DNA of 64,000 nucleotides from Streptomyces sp. F001 (lineage in GTDB: Bacteria > Actinomycetota > Actinomycetes > Streptomycetales > Streptomycetaceae): the NCBI RefSeq assembly GCF_004187715.1, contig NZ_QZWF01000006.1, positions 1 to 64,000 on the forward strand. Direction: 5' to 3'. The position numbers and the translations under genes are program-made. Below the pieces are notes generated by a model, which had not been told where the DNA came from, searched no databases, and saw only the letters and a program-made list of their open reading frames with translations. Shown here in pieces: positions 28,742-36,858 of this stretch (the stretch's first letter is position 1; the number at the start of each line of letters is the position of its first letter).

Positions 28742-30844
28742 GTGCTCTCCACGCTCGCCCGGGCGGCGACCCGCCGCCCGCTGACCGTCATCCTGCTGTG
28801 GGTGCTCTTTCTGCTGCTCGGGTTCGGGCTGGGGACGGGCGTCTTCGGGCGGCTGTCCGACGAGGTGCCGAACGTTCCGGGTACCGAGTCGGAGCGTGCC
28901 GCGCAGTACCTCGACCGCATCGACCCGACCGGCGAGTCGATCACCGCCGTCGTCGAGGGCCCCGCGGTCTCCGACTCCACGCTGCGCGGCGAGGTCGGCC
29001 GGGCCGTCGCCGAGGTGCGCGATGTGCCCGGCGTCGCCGCCGTGCCCGACCCCTTCACCACGCCGGGCCTGGTCTCCGAGGACGGACGCGCCGTGCTCAT
29101 CCCGGTCACCCTTGAGGGCGGACTCGACGACGACGCCGAGGAACGGGCGGTGGACGACGCGTCCGCCCGTATCCACCAGATCGACGCGCCGGACGTCCAT
29201 GTCAGCGGCGGCCCGCTGCTCGGACAGCAACTCGGCGAACGCGCCCAGGAGGACGTGGCGAACGCCGAGCTGATCTCCCTGCCGGTCGTCCTTGTTCTGC
29301 TGGTGGTGATCTTCGGTGGGCTGCGCGCGGCGGGGCTGCCGCTGCTCGTCGCGGTCAGCGGGATCGCGGGAGCGTTCCTGGCGCTGTTCGGGTTCAGCCA
29401 GGTCACGGACATCTCGGTGTACGCGGTTCAGGTCACCACCATGCTGGGGCTCGGGCTCGCCGTGGACTACGCCCTGCTGATGCTGGTCCGCTTCCGCGAG
29501 GAGCGGCGGCACACCGACGACGTGGTCGAGGCCGTGCACCGGACGGTCGCTGCGGCCGGGCGGACGGTGCTCTTCTCCGGACTCACCGTGGCGGTCAGCC
29601 TGACCGGACTGCTGGTCTTCCCGAGCGTGTTCCTGCGCAGCATGGGCCTCGCCGTGGCCGCGGTGGTGGTGATCGACATGCTGGCCGCGCTCACCCTGCT
29701 GCCGGCGCTGCTCACCCGGTTCGGCGGGAGGATCGCCCCGGCCGAGGCCCGGCCGAAGGGCGGAGAGGGCCGTGTCTTCGCACGCCTGGCACGCTTCTCG
29801 GCACGCAACCGAGTCGCCGTCCTCGCCGTGGTCGTCCCGGCCCTGCTGGTACTGGCGCTGCCGGTCACCGGCATGCGGATCAGCATCGGGGACGCCCGCC
29901 AACTGCCGACGGACACCGAGGCACGGCAGTTGTACGACACCGTGGAGGCGCACTTCCCGCCGGGCTCCGGGGTCGATCCGGTCACCGTGATCCTGAGGCC
30001 GGGGACGGATGCGGCGACCGCCGAGCGGATCCGGACCCTGGCCCCGGGCGCCCAGTGCCGTGAACTGCCCGGCGGCACGACCGTCGTCGAACTGCCGCCG
30101 TCGGGCAGTGTGGACGGCGACGCGGCGACCGACCTGGTCCGCGAGGTGCGGGAGGTCCGCGGGGACGAACCCGTCGAGGTGACGGGTGTCGCGGCCCGGC
30201 TGGTCGACTTCCGCGAGATGCTCGCCGACCGGACGCCCTGGGCTGCGGCGACCGTCCTCGCCGGCATCTTCGCGCTGCTGTTCGCGTTCACCGGCTCGGT
30301 GTTGATCCCGCTGCGCACCATCGCGACCACACTGCTCAGCCTGGCCGCCGCGCTCGGCGTGGTGGTGTGGGTGTTCCAGGACGGGCATCTGGCCGGGCTG
30401 CTGGGCGCCGAGGGCCTGGGCGCGCTGAGCCTGACCGCGCCACCGCTGATCATCGCGATCGCCTTCGGACTCGCCATGGACTACGAGCTGTTCATCCTCG
30501 CCCGGATGCGCGAGGCCCGGCGGCTGGGCGAGGCCGACCAGGAGGCCGTGGTGACCGGGCTGCGCCGCTCCGGCCGCGTGGTGACCTGCGCCGCGCTGCT
30601 GCTCGCGGTCGTCTTCGGCGCCTTCATGACCGGCGGCTTCTCACCCATCCTGCAGATCGGCCTGGGCCTCACCCTCGCCGTGCTGATCGACGCGACGGTC
30701 GTCCGGATGCTGCTCGTCCCGGCGACTATGGCGCTGCTCGGACGGCGCGCATGGTGGGCACCGAAGCCCCTGCGCAAGGCGCACGACCGGTTCGGACTGC
30801 AGGAGGAGGCACCGCAGCGCATCCGGATGACGGAGCCGGTCTGA
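28742..30844 (+). CDS. MMPL/RND-family membrane transporter
   Basis: The 700-residue protein, from a GTG preceded by GGGAGG, has the duplicated MMPL layout. One membrane segment (LTVILLWVLFLLLGFGLGTG) and a large extracytoplasmic loop are followed by five segments, and the arrangement then repeats. The conserved GLAVDYALLMLVRFREER occurs in the first half and GLAMDYELFILARMREARR in the second, both supplying the Asp-Tyr proton-relay region. Such proteins export lipids, siderophores or drugs. A two-component system lies just upstream beyond the IS, suggesting regulated export. The substrate is unknown. Upstream bases 28614-28741 contain no gene. Confidence 0.9.
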   Translation: MLSTLARAATRRPLTVILLWVLFLLLGFGLGTGVFGRLSDEVPNVPGTESERAAQYLDRIDPTGESITAVVEGPAVSDSTLRGEVGRAVAEVRDVPGVAAVPDPFTTPGLVSEDGRAVLIPVTLEGGLDDDAEERAVDDASARIHQIDAPDVHVSGGPLLGQQLGERAQEDVANAELISLPVVLVLLVVIFGGLRAAGLPLLVAVSGIAGAFLALFGFSQVTDISVYAVQVTTMLGLGLAVDYALLMLVRFREERRHTDDVVEAVHRTVAAAGRTVLFSGLTVAVSLTGLLVFPSVFLRSMGLAVAAVVVIDMLAALTLLPALLTRFGGRIAPAEARPKGGEGRVFARLARFSARNRVAVLAVVVPALLVLALPVTGMRISIGDARQLPTDTEARQLYDTVEAHFPPGSGVDPVTVILRPGTDAATAERIRTLAPGAQCRELPGGTTVVELPPSGSVDGDAATDLVREVREVRGDEPVEVTGVAARLVDFREMLADRTPWAAATVLAGIFALLFAFTGSVLIPLRTIATTLLSLAAALGVVVWVFQDGHLAGLLGAEGLGALSLTAPPLIIAIAFGLAMDYELFILARMREARRLGEADQEAVVTGLRRSGRVVTCAALLLAVVFGAFMTGGFSPILQIGLGLTLAVLIDATVVRMLLVPATMALLGRRAWWAPKPLRKAHDRFGLQEEAPQRIRMTEPV

Positions 30845-30858
30845 GCCTCGGAAGGAGA

Positions 30859-30896
30859 GCGGGGGGCCGGGCGCGTCGGCGCGCCCGGCCCCCCGC
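30859..30896 (+). terminator. Strong hairpin terminator after the MMPL gene
   Basis: A perfect 17-base-pair stem (30859-30875 with 30880-30896) closes a TCGG loop. The left arm begins GCGGGGGGCCGGGCGCG. It sits 14 bases past the MMPL stop and is the most stable hairpin I can see in the window. Confidence 0.85.
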
Positions 30897-31017
30897 GTCG
30901 GGAACGTACCGAACATCGCCCCTTCATCACTTGAACTCCCATGCCCCACACGGACTTTCTCGGCTGCATCTCTTGACGACTGGAGTACCCGAGAGGACAT
31001 TGTCCGCGCAGCCATTG

Positions 31018-31035
31018 TCTGAGAGCGCTCTCAGA
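31018..31035. promoter_or_regulatory. LacI-type operator before the GH16 glucanase gene
   Basis: TCTGAGAGCGCTCTCAGA is a perfect 18-base palindrome 63 bases upstream of the glucanase start. Its core resembles the CebR-type box TGGGAGCGCTCCCA that controls cellulase genes in Streptomyces, with two changed positions per half. A possible -35 TTGACG is at 30973 and the palindrome would block the downstream promoter. The repressor is not in this window. Confidence 0.75.
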
Positions 31036-31098
31036 ACCCCCCTCGGGCGCTCCCGGACAGGCATCCGCGTACCCCCACTCCGTACCGAGAGGCACCCC

Positions 31099-32496
31099 AT
31101 GAGCGAAACCTCCGGCACACCCGGCAGACGCCGGACCTTCCGACGGGCTCTCGTCGCCGGCCTCAGCACGCTGGGCCTCGCGGCGCTGGTCGCCACGGCC
31201 GTGACGCCGTCCGCGACCGCTGCCGCGCCGCCGCCCCCGTCGGGCTGGACGCAGGTCTTCGTCGACGACTTCGAAGGCGCCGCGGGCTCCGGCGTCAACA
31301 CGGCCAACTGGCAGTATGCGACCGGTACTTCGTATCCGGGCGGCCCCGCCAACTGGGGCACCGGCGAGATCGAGACGATGACCTCCAGCACCAACAACGT
31401 CGCCCTCGACGGCAGCGGCAACCTCCGCATCACCCCGCGCCGCGACGCCGCCGGCAACTGGACCTCCGGCCGTATCGAGACCAACCGCACCGACTTCCAG
31501 CCCCCGGCCGGCGGCAGACTCCGGGTCGAGGCCCGCATCCAGATGCCGAACGTCACCGGCGCCGCCGCCCGCGGCTACTGGCCCGCCTTCTGGATGCTGG
31601 GCGCACCCTTCCGCGGCAACTACTGGAACTGGCCGGGCGTCGGCGAGCTGGACATCCTGGAGAACGTCCAGGGCCTCAACACCGTCTGGGCGACCATGCA
31701 CTGCGGCACCTCACCCGGCGGCCCCTGCAACGAGACCACCGGTCTTGGCGGTTCCACCACCTGCCCCGGCGCCAGCTGCCAGTCCGGCTTCCACACATAT
31801 CGCATGGAGTGGGACCGCTCGACGAGCGTCGAGGAGATCCGTTTCTACGTCGACGGCACCAACTACCACACCGTGCGCGAGAACCAGGTCGACGCGACGA
31901 CGTGGGCGAACGCCACGGAGCACGGTTTCTTCATCATCCTGAACGTGGCGATGGGCGGCGGCTTCGTGGACGCCTTCGGCGGCGGGCCGGACGCCGCCAC
32001 GGTGCCGGGCCACTCGATGGTCGTCGACTACGTCCAGGTACTGTCGGCCGGTGGGAGCGGTACCACGCCGCCCCCGACCGGCAACCGGGACGCCTACAGC
32101 GCCATCCAGGCCGAGTCCCACGACGGCCAGTCCGGCACGATGACCGAGTCGACCTCCGACACGGGCGGCGGCCAGAACATCGGAGCGCTGGCCAACGGCG
32201 ACTGGGCGCTCTACCGGGGCGTCACCTTCGGCTCCACGGCGGCCACACAGTTCAACGCCCGGGTCGCGAGCGGTGCGGGCTCCGGCGTGAGCGGCCTGGT
32301 CGAGGTGCGCCTGGACAGCCGCAGCAGCGCGCCCATCGGGAGTTTCGCCATCGGCAACACCGGCGGCTGGCAGTCATGGCGAACGGTCCCGGCGAACATC
32401 AGCTCCGTCACGGGCACGCACGACGTGTATCTGACCTTCACCAGCGGTCAGCCGGCGGACTTCGTGAACGTGAACTGGTTCAACTTCGGGCGCTGA
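31099..32496 (+). CDS. Secreted GH16 endo-beta-glucanase with C-terminal CBM6-like module
   Basis: The 465-residue protein starts at an ATG after GAGAGGCACCCC. Residues 1-43 are a long Arg-rich signal peptide (RRRTFRRALVAGLSTLGLAAL, possibly Tat). The GH16 domain spans about 48-317, with catalytic ELDILE at 183-188 (Glu183, Asp185, Glu188) and the typical WPAFWMLG before it. A short GTTPPPTG linker leads to a beta-sandwich (about 331-465; AIQAESHDGQSG, NGDWALYRGV, VNVNWFNFG) matching CBM6/35 modules. It should hydrolyse beta-1,3 or mixed-linkage glucans in the medium. The palindrome upstream suggests induction by oligosaccharides. Confidence 0.92.
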   Translation: MSETSGTPGRRRTFRRALVAGLSTLGLAALVATAVTPSATAAAPPPPSGWTQVFVDDFEGAAGSGVNTANWQYATGTSYPGGPANWGTGEIETMTSSTNNVALDGSGNLRITPRRDAAGNWTSGRIETNRTDFQPPAGGRLRVEARIQMPNVTGAAARGYWPAFWMLGAPFRGNYWNWPGVGELDILENVQGLNTVWATMHCGTSPGGPCNETTGLGGSTTCPGASCQSGFHTYRMEWDRSTSVEEIRFYVDGTNYHTVRENQVDATTWANATEHGFFIILNVAMGGGFVDAFGGGPDAATVPGHSMVVDYVQVLSAGGSGTTPPPTGNRDAYSAIQAESHDGQSGTMTESTSDTGGGQNIGALANGDWALYRGVTFGSTAATQFNARVASGAGSGVSGLVEVRLDSRSSAPIGSFAIGNTGGWQSWRTVPANISSVTGTHDVYLTFTSGQPADFVNVNWFNFGR

Positions 32497-32513
32497 GCGG
32501 CTGCTTGCGACAG

Positions 32514-32543
32514 ACGGGGCGCCACGCGTGCGTGGCGCCCCGT
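32514..32543. terminator. Bidirectional terminator between glucanase and AraC genes
   Basis: Fourteen-base arms beginning ACGGGGCGCCACGC pair perfectly around a GT centre; in practice the loop would be a few bases larger. The 30-base inverted repeat lies in the 57-base gap between two convergent genes and can end transcription from both sides. Confidence 0.8.
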
Positions 32544-32553
32544 TCTCGGCTGC

Positions 32554-33447
32554 TCAGCGCAGCTCCGCCCGGAACACCGCCGGTGTCATGTCCGTGTGCT
32601 GGTGGAAGAACTTGGAGAAGTTCGCCGCGTCGGGGAAGCCGACCGCCGCGCCGACGCGGCCGATGGGCAGGTCGGTGTGGGCGAGGAGGCGTTTGGCCTC
32701 CAGGATCACCCGCTTGTCGATGAAGGCCTTCGGTGTCTCGCCGGTGGCGGCGCGGACCGCGCGGACGAGGGTGCGGCGGGAGTAGCCGAGGGCGTCGGCG
32801 TAGGCGCTGACGCTGTGGTTGGTGGCGAAGCCCTGCTCGACCGCGTCGCGGAAGAGGGTGAAGGTGGTGTCCGCCTGCTGCCGGGCCGCCTCCGCGGAGC
32901 TGGCCGCGAGGTGCGCGAGGCGCAGCAGGAACGCGGTCAGGGTGTGGCGCAGGACGGCGGTGTGCAGGCTGAGCGGGAGGGTCTCGGTGTCCTCGTACTC
33001 GCGTTGCAGCTGGTCGAGGGCCGCACGCAGGGCGGCGAGCCGGGCCTCGTCGGGGTGCAGCAGGGGCGGCAGGTCGTAGCGGTACAGGCCGGTGGCCTCG
33101 ACGGTGGCGCGCGGCAGGAAGCCGGGTTGCATGGCCAGGACGATTCCGCGGTACTCGCTCATGTCCGTGAAGCGGTGCACCTGTCCCGGGCGGATCCACA
33201 GCACGTCGCCGGCCGTCGCCTCGTACTCGGCGAAGTCGATCATGTGGCGTACGGGTCCGCCGCTGAAGATCATCACGATGTGGAAGTCGATGCGGTGGAT
33301 GCGCTCCAGCGGCGCCTCGGCGTGCCAGGTACGGCCCTCGCCCATCGGGCCGACCTGTACGCCCACACCGGAGACGCTCCGCTCCACCGGGAAGGGGAAC
33401 GTTCTGATCCCGCCGTCGTCTCCGTCTTGGATGGTTATGCCTGCCAT
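32554..33447 (-). CDS. AraC-family transcriptional regulator
   Basis: The 297-residue protein (from ATG 33447; a longer frame begins 24 codons earlier) has an N-terminal cupin-like sensor (IHRIDFHIVMIFSGGPVRHMIDF, then AGDVLWIRPGQVHRF) and a C-terminal double HTH (NHSVSAYADALGYSRRTLVRAVRAATGETPKAFI, RRVGAAVGFPDAANFSKFFHQHTDMTPAVFRAEL). It is transcribed away from the transketolase gene, with a 170-base shared upstream region that contains several palindromes. It could regulate itself, the pentose-phosphate operon, or distant genes; its ligand is unknown. Confidence 0.88.
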   Translation of the reverse strand: MAGITIQDGDDGGIRTFPFPVERSVSGVGVQVGPMGEGRTWHAEAPLERIHRIDFHIVMIFSGGPVRHMIDFAEYEATAGDVLWIRPGQVHRFTDMSEYRGIVLAMQPGFLPRATVEATGLYRYDLPPLLHPDEARLAALRAALDQLQREYEDTETLPLSLHTAVLRHTLTAFLLRLAHLAASSAEAARQQADTTFTLFRDAVEQGFATNHSVSAYADALGYSRRTLVRAVRAATGETPKAFIDKRVILEAKRLLAHTDLPIGRVGAAVGFPDAANFSKFFHQHTDMTPAVFRAELR

Positions 33448-33535
33448 GTCCTGCTCGCGCCGCCTTGGTCTCGCGCCGTACCGGTCTCCGTGTCCCACTT
33501 TCACCACAGGCTGGCACACCCGGACCTTCCAGCGA

Positions 33536-33569
33536 AAAAGTCAGACTTTTAAAGTCGAACGCGTCCGAC
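33536..33569. promoter_or_regulatory. Nested palindromes between AraC and tkt genes
   Basis: AAAAGTCAGACTTTT (33536-33550) is a perfect inverted repeat around A. It overlaps GACTTTTAAAGTC (33544-33556), also perfect, which in turn runs into GTCGAACGCGTCCGAC (33554-33569, one mismatched pair). Three alternating AAAGTC/GACTTT half-sites in an AT-rich island strongly suggest a regulator-binding region for one or both divergent promoters. The remaining bases of the 170-base gap show nothing else. Confidence 0.55.
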
Positions 33570-33617
33570 CAGCTGAAACGCTGGCTCCGATAACCTTTTG
33601 AAGAGGACTGCCTACAG

Positions 33618-35693
33618 ATGAGCACGCAGACACCCGACAGTTTCGAGTGGACCGACCTCGACCGGCGTGCCGTCGACACCGCCCGTCTGCTGGCGGCGGA
33701 TGCCGTCCAGCAGGTCGGGAACGGCCATCCCGGCACCGCGATGAGCCTCGCCCCGGCGGCGTACACGATCTTTCACAAGGTGATGCGACACGACCCCGCC
33801 GACCCGGAGTGGGCGGGCCGTGACCGCTTCGTCCTCTCCCCCGGCCACACCTCGCTCACCCTCTACACGCAGCTCTTCCTCGCCGGGTACGAGCTGGAGC
33901 TCGACGACCTGAAGGCGTTCCGCACGCACGGGTCGAAGACCCCCGGTCACCCCGAGTACGGGCACACCGCGGGCGTGGAGACGACCACCGGCCCGCTCGG
34001 CCAGGGCGTCGCCAACGCCGTCGGCATGGCGATGGCCGCCCGCTACGAGCGCGGCCTGTTCGACCCCGACACGCCGGCCGGTGAGTCGCCGTTCGACCAC
34101 ACCATCTGGGCGATCGTCTCCGACGGGGACCTGGAGGAGGGCGTCTCCGCCGAGGCCTCGTCCCTGGCCGGCCACCAGAAGCTCGGCAACCTCGTCTTCC
34201 TCTACGACGACAACCACATCTCCATCGAGGGCGACACTGCCACCGCCTTCTCCGAGGACGTGCTGAAGCGGTACGAGGCCTACGGCTGGCACACGCAGCG
34301 TGTCGAGCCCGCCGAGAGCGGCGACATCGACGTGGCCGCGCTGTACACGGCGCTCAGGACGGCGCAGGCCGAGACCGAGCGCCCCTCCATCATCGCGATG
34401 CGCACGATCATCGCCTGGCCGGCGCCGAACGCCCAGAACACCGAGGCCTCGCACGGCTCCGCCCTCGGCGAGGACGAGGTCGCGGCCACCAAGCGCGTGC
34501 TGGGCTTCGACCCGGCGAAGACCTTCGAGGTCACCGACGAGGTCCTCGCCCACACGCGTCAGGCGCTCGACCGGGGCGCCGACGCCCACGCCGCCTGGGA
34601 CAAGCGGATCGCCGCATGGCGGGACGCCGACCCTGAGCGCGCCGCCGAGTTCGACCGGATCAGCAAGGGCGAGCTGCCCACCGGCTGGGAGGAGAAGGTC
34701 CCGGTCTTCGAGGCGGGCAAGGCGGTCGCCACCCGTGCCGCGTCCGGCAAGGTGCTCCAGACGCTCGGCGCCGTGATCCCCGAGCTGTGGGGCGGCTCCG
34801 CCGACCTGGCCGGCTCGAACAACACCACCATCGACAAGACCTCGTCCTTCCTGCCGAAGGGCAATCCGCTGCCGGAGGCCGACCCGTACGGCCGTACGAT
34901 CCACTTCGGCATCCGCGAGTTCTCGATGGCCGCGGAGATGAACGGCATCGCGCTGCACGGCAACACCCGTATCTACGGCGGCACGTTCCTGGTGTTTTCC
35001 GACTACATGCGCAACGCGGTGCGCATGTCCGCGCTGATGCAGCTTCCGGTGACGTACGTGTGGACGCACGACTCCATCGGCCTCGGCGAGGACGGCCCCA
35101 CCCACCAGCCCGTCGAGCACCTGGCCGCCCTGCGCGCCATTCCGGGCCTGAACATCGTGCGCCCGGCGGACGCCAACGAGACGGCGATCGCCTGGGCCGA
35201 GATCCTCAAGCGGCACGCCACCCACCCCGCACCGCACGGCCTCGCGCTCACCCGGCAGGGCGTACCGACGTACGAGCCGAACGAGGACGCGGCGCGCGGC
35301 GGTTACGTGCTGTTCGAGTCCTCGACCGGAACTCCGGACGTGATCCTGATCGCCACCGGCTCCGAGGTGCAGCTCGCCGTTGCCGCGCGGGAGCAGTTGG
35401 AGGCCGAGGGGATCGGCGCGCGGGTGGTGTCGATGCCGTCCGTGGAGTGGTTCGAGGAGCAGCCCCGCGAGTACCGCGAGAGTGTCCTTCCGCCGTCCGT
35501 GAAGGCGCGTGTCGCTGTCGAGGCGGGGGTGGGTCTGACGTGGTACCGCTTCGTAGGTGACGCAGGACGCATCGTCTCCCTCGAACACTTCGGCGCCTCC
35601 GCCGACGCGAAGACCCTGTTCACCGAGTTCGGCTTCACCGCCGAGAACGTCGCCGCAGCCGCCAGGGAATCGCTGGCTGCCGCGCGTGGTTGA
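33618..35693 (+). CDS. tkt: Transketolase
   Basis: The 691-residue protein is a full-length TPP-dependent transketolase of the non-oxidative pentose phosphate pathway. Recognisable blocks are VQQVGNGHPGTAMSLAPAAY, the TPP/Mg motif SDGDLEEGVSAEASSLAGHQKLGNL, GIREFSMAAEMNGIALHG, and THDSIGLGEDGPTHQPVEHLAALRA. The ATG is preceded by GAGGA at an acceptable distance. It opens a tightly packed operon (tkt, tal, zwf, opcA, pgi, gnd). Streptomyces genomes often carry two copies of this pathway, and this probably is one of them. Confidence 0.96.
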   Translation: MSTQTPDSFEWTDLDRRAVDTARLLAADAVQQVGNGHPGTAMSLAPAAYTIFHKVMRHDPADPEWAGRDRFVLSPGHTSLTLYTQLFLAGYELELDDLKAFRTHGSKTPGHPEYGHTAGVETTTGPLGQGVANAVGMAMAARYERGLFDPDTPAGESPFDHTIWAIVSDGDLEEGVSAEASSLAGHQKLGNLVFLYDDNHISIEGDTATAFSEDVLKRYEAYGWHTQRVEPAESGDIDVAALYTALRTAQAETERPSIIAMRTIIAWPAPNAQNTEASHGSALGEDEVAATKRVLGFDPAKTFEVTDEVLAHTRQALDRGADAHAAWDKRIAAWRDADPERAAEFDRISKGELPTGWEEKVPVFEAGKAVATRAASGKVLQTLGAVIPELWGGSADLAGSNNTTIDKTSSFLPKGNPLPEADPYGRTIHFGIREFSMAAEMNGIALHGNTRIYGGTFLVFSDYMRNAVRMSALMQLPVTYVWTHDSIGLGEDGPTHQPVEHLAALRAIPGLNIVRPADANETAIAWAEILKRHATHPAPHGLALTRQGVPTYEPNEDAARGGYVLFESSTGTPDVILIATGSEVQLAVAAREQLEAEGIGARVVSMPSVEWFEEQPREYRESVLPPSVKARVAVEAGVGLTWYRFVGDAGRIVSLEHFGASADAKTLFTEFGFTAENVAAAARESLAAARG

Positions 35694-35712
35694 TCCGATC
35701 GCCAGAAAGAAG

Positions 35713-36858
35713 ATGATCACTGTGACCGAAGCATCCGCCACCGCGGGAGCCCTCAAGCGCCTCTCCGACGAGGGCGTGTCGATCTGGCTGGACGACCTGT
35801 CGCGCAGGCGCATCACGTCCGGCAACCTCGCCGAACTCATCGACACCCAGCACGTCGTGGGCGTCACCACCAACCCGTCCATCTTCCAGGCCGCCATCGG
35901 CTCCGGTGAGGGCTACGAGGAGCAGCTCACCGACCTCGCCGTGCGCGGCGTCACCGTCGACGAGGCCGTCCGCATGATGACCACCGCCGACGTCCGCGCC
36001 GCCGCCGACATCCTGCGGCCGGTGTACGACGCGACCGGCGGCCGGGACGGCCGGGTCTCCATCGAGGTCGACCCGCGCCTCGCCCACCACACGGCGGCCA
36101 CCATCGCCGAGGCCCGCCAGCTCGCCTGGCTGGTCGACCGCCCCAACGTCATGATCAAGATCCCGGCGACCAAGGCGGGCCTCCCGGCGATCACCGAGGT
36201 CATCGGCGCCGGCATCAGCGTCAACGTCACGCTGATCTTCTCGCTGGAGCGCTACCGCGAGGTCATGGACGCCTACCTGGCCGGCCTGGAGAAGGCGCAG
36301 GCGGCGGGCCTGGACCTGTCCGCCATCCACTCCGTGGCGTCCTTCTTCGTCTCCCGGGTCGACAGCGAGATCGACAAGCGCCTGACGCTGCTGGGCACGG
36401 ACGAGGCCCTCGCGCTCAAGGGCCGGGCGGCGCTCGCCAACGCGCGGCTGGCCTACGAGGCGTACGAGGAGGTGTTCGCCGGTGAGCGCTGGCTCGCCCT
36501 GACCGGCTCCCGCGCCAACAAGCAGCGCCCGCTGTGGGCCTCGACCGGCGTGAAGGACCCCGCGTACAAGGACACCCTGTACGTCGAGGACCTGGTCGCC
36601 CCCGGCACGGTCAACACGATGCCGGAAGCCACGCTGAACGCCACCGCCGGCCACGGGAACATCCACGGCGACACGGTGACCGGCGGCTACGCGCAGGCCC
36701 GCGCCGACCTCGCCGCCGTCGAGCGGCTCGGCATCTCCTACGACGAGGTCGTCCAGCAGCTGGAGGACGAGGGCGTCGCCAAGTTCGAGGTGGCCTGGCA
36801 GGACCTGCTGGACGCCGTCGCGAAGTCACTGACCGGCAAGGGGGTTGACGGGGAATGA
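35713..36858 (+). CDS. tal: Transaldolase
   Basis: The 381-residue protein is the long transaldolase form common in actinobacteria. It begins MITVTEASATAGALKRLSDEGVSIWLDDLSR, has VVGVTTNPSIF for phosphate binding, and the Schiff-base Lys in NVMIKIPATKAGLPAI. It exchanges dihydroxyacetone units between sugar phosphates. The GTG three codons downstream (35722) has better spacing from AAAGAAG and may be the real start. Nineteen bases separate it from tkt, and its stop overlaps the zwf start (ATGA). Confidence 0.95.
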   Translation: MITVTEASATAGALKRLSDEGVSIWLDDLSRRRITSGNLAELIDTQHVVGVTTNPSIFQAAIGSGEGYEEQLTDLAVRGVTVDEAVRMMTTADVRAAADILRPVYDATGGRDGRVSIEVDPRLAHHTAATIAEARQLAWLVDRPNVMIKIPATKAGLPAITEVIGAGISVNVTLIFSLERYREVMDAYLAGLEKAQAAGLDLSAIHSVASFFVSRVDSEIDKRLTLLGTDEALALKGRAALANARLAYEAYEEVFAGERWLALTGSRANKQRPLWASTGVKDPAYKDTLYVEDLVAPGTVNTMPEATLNATAGHGNIHGDTVTGGYAQARADLAAVERLGISYDEVVQQLEDEGVAKFEVAWQDLLDAVAKSLTGKGVDGE

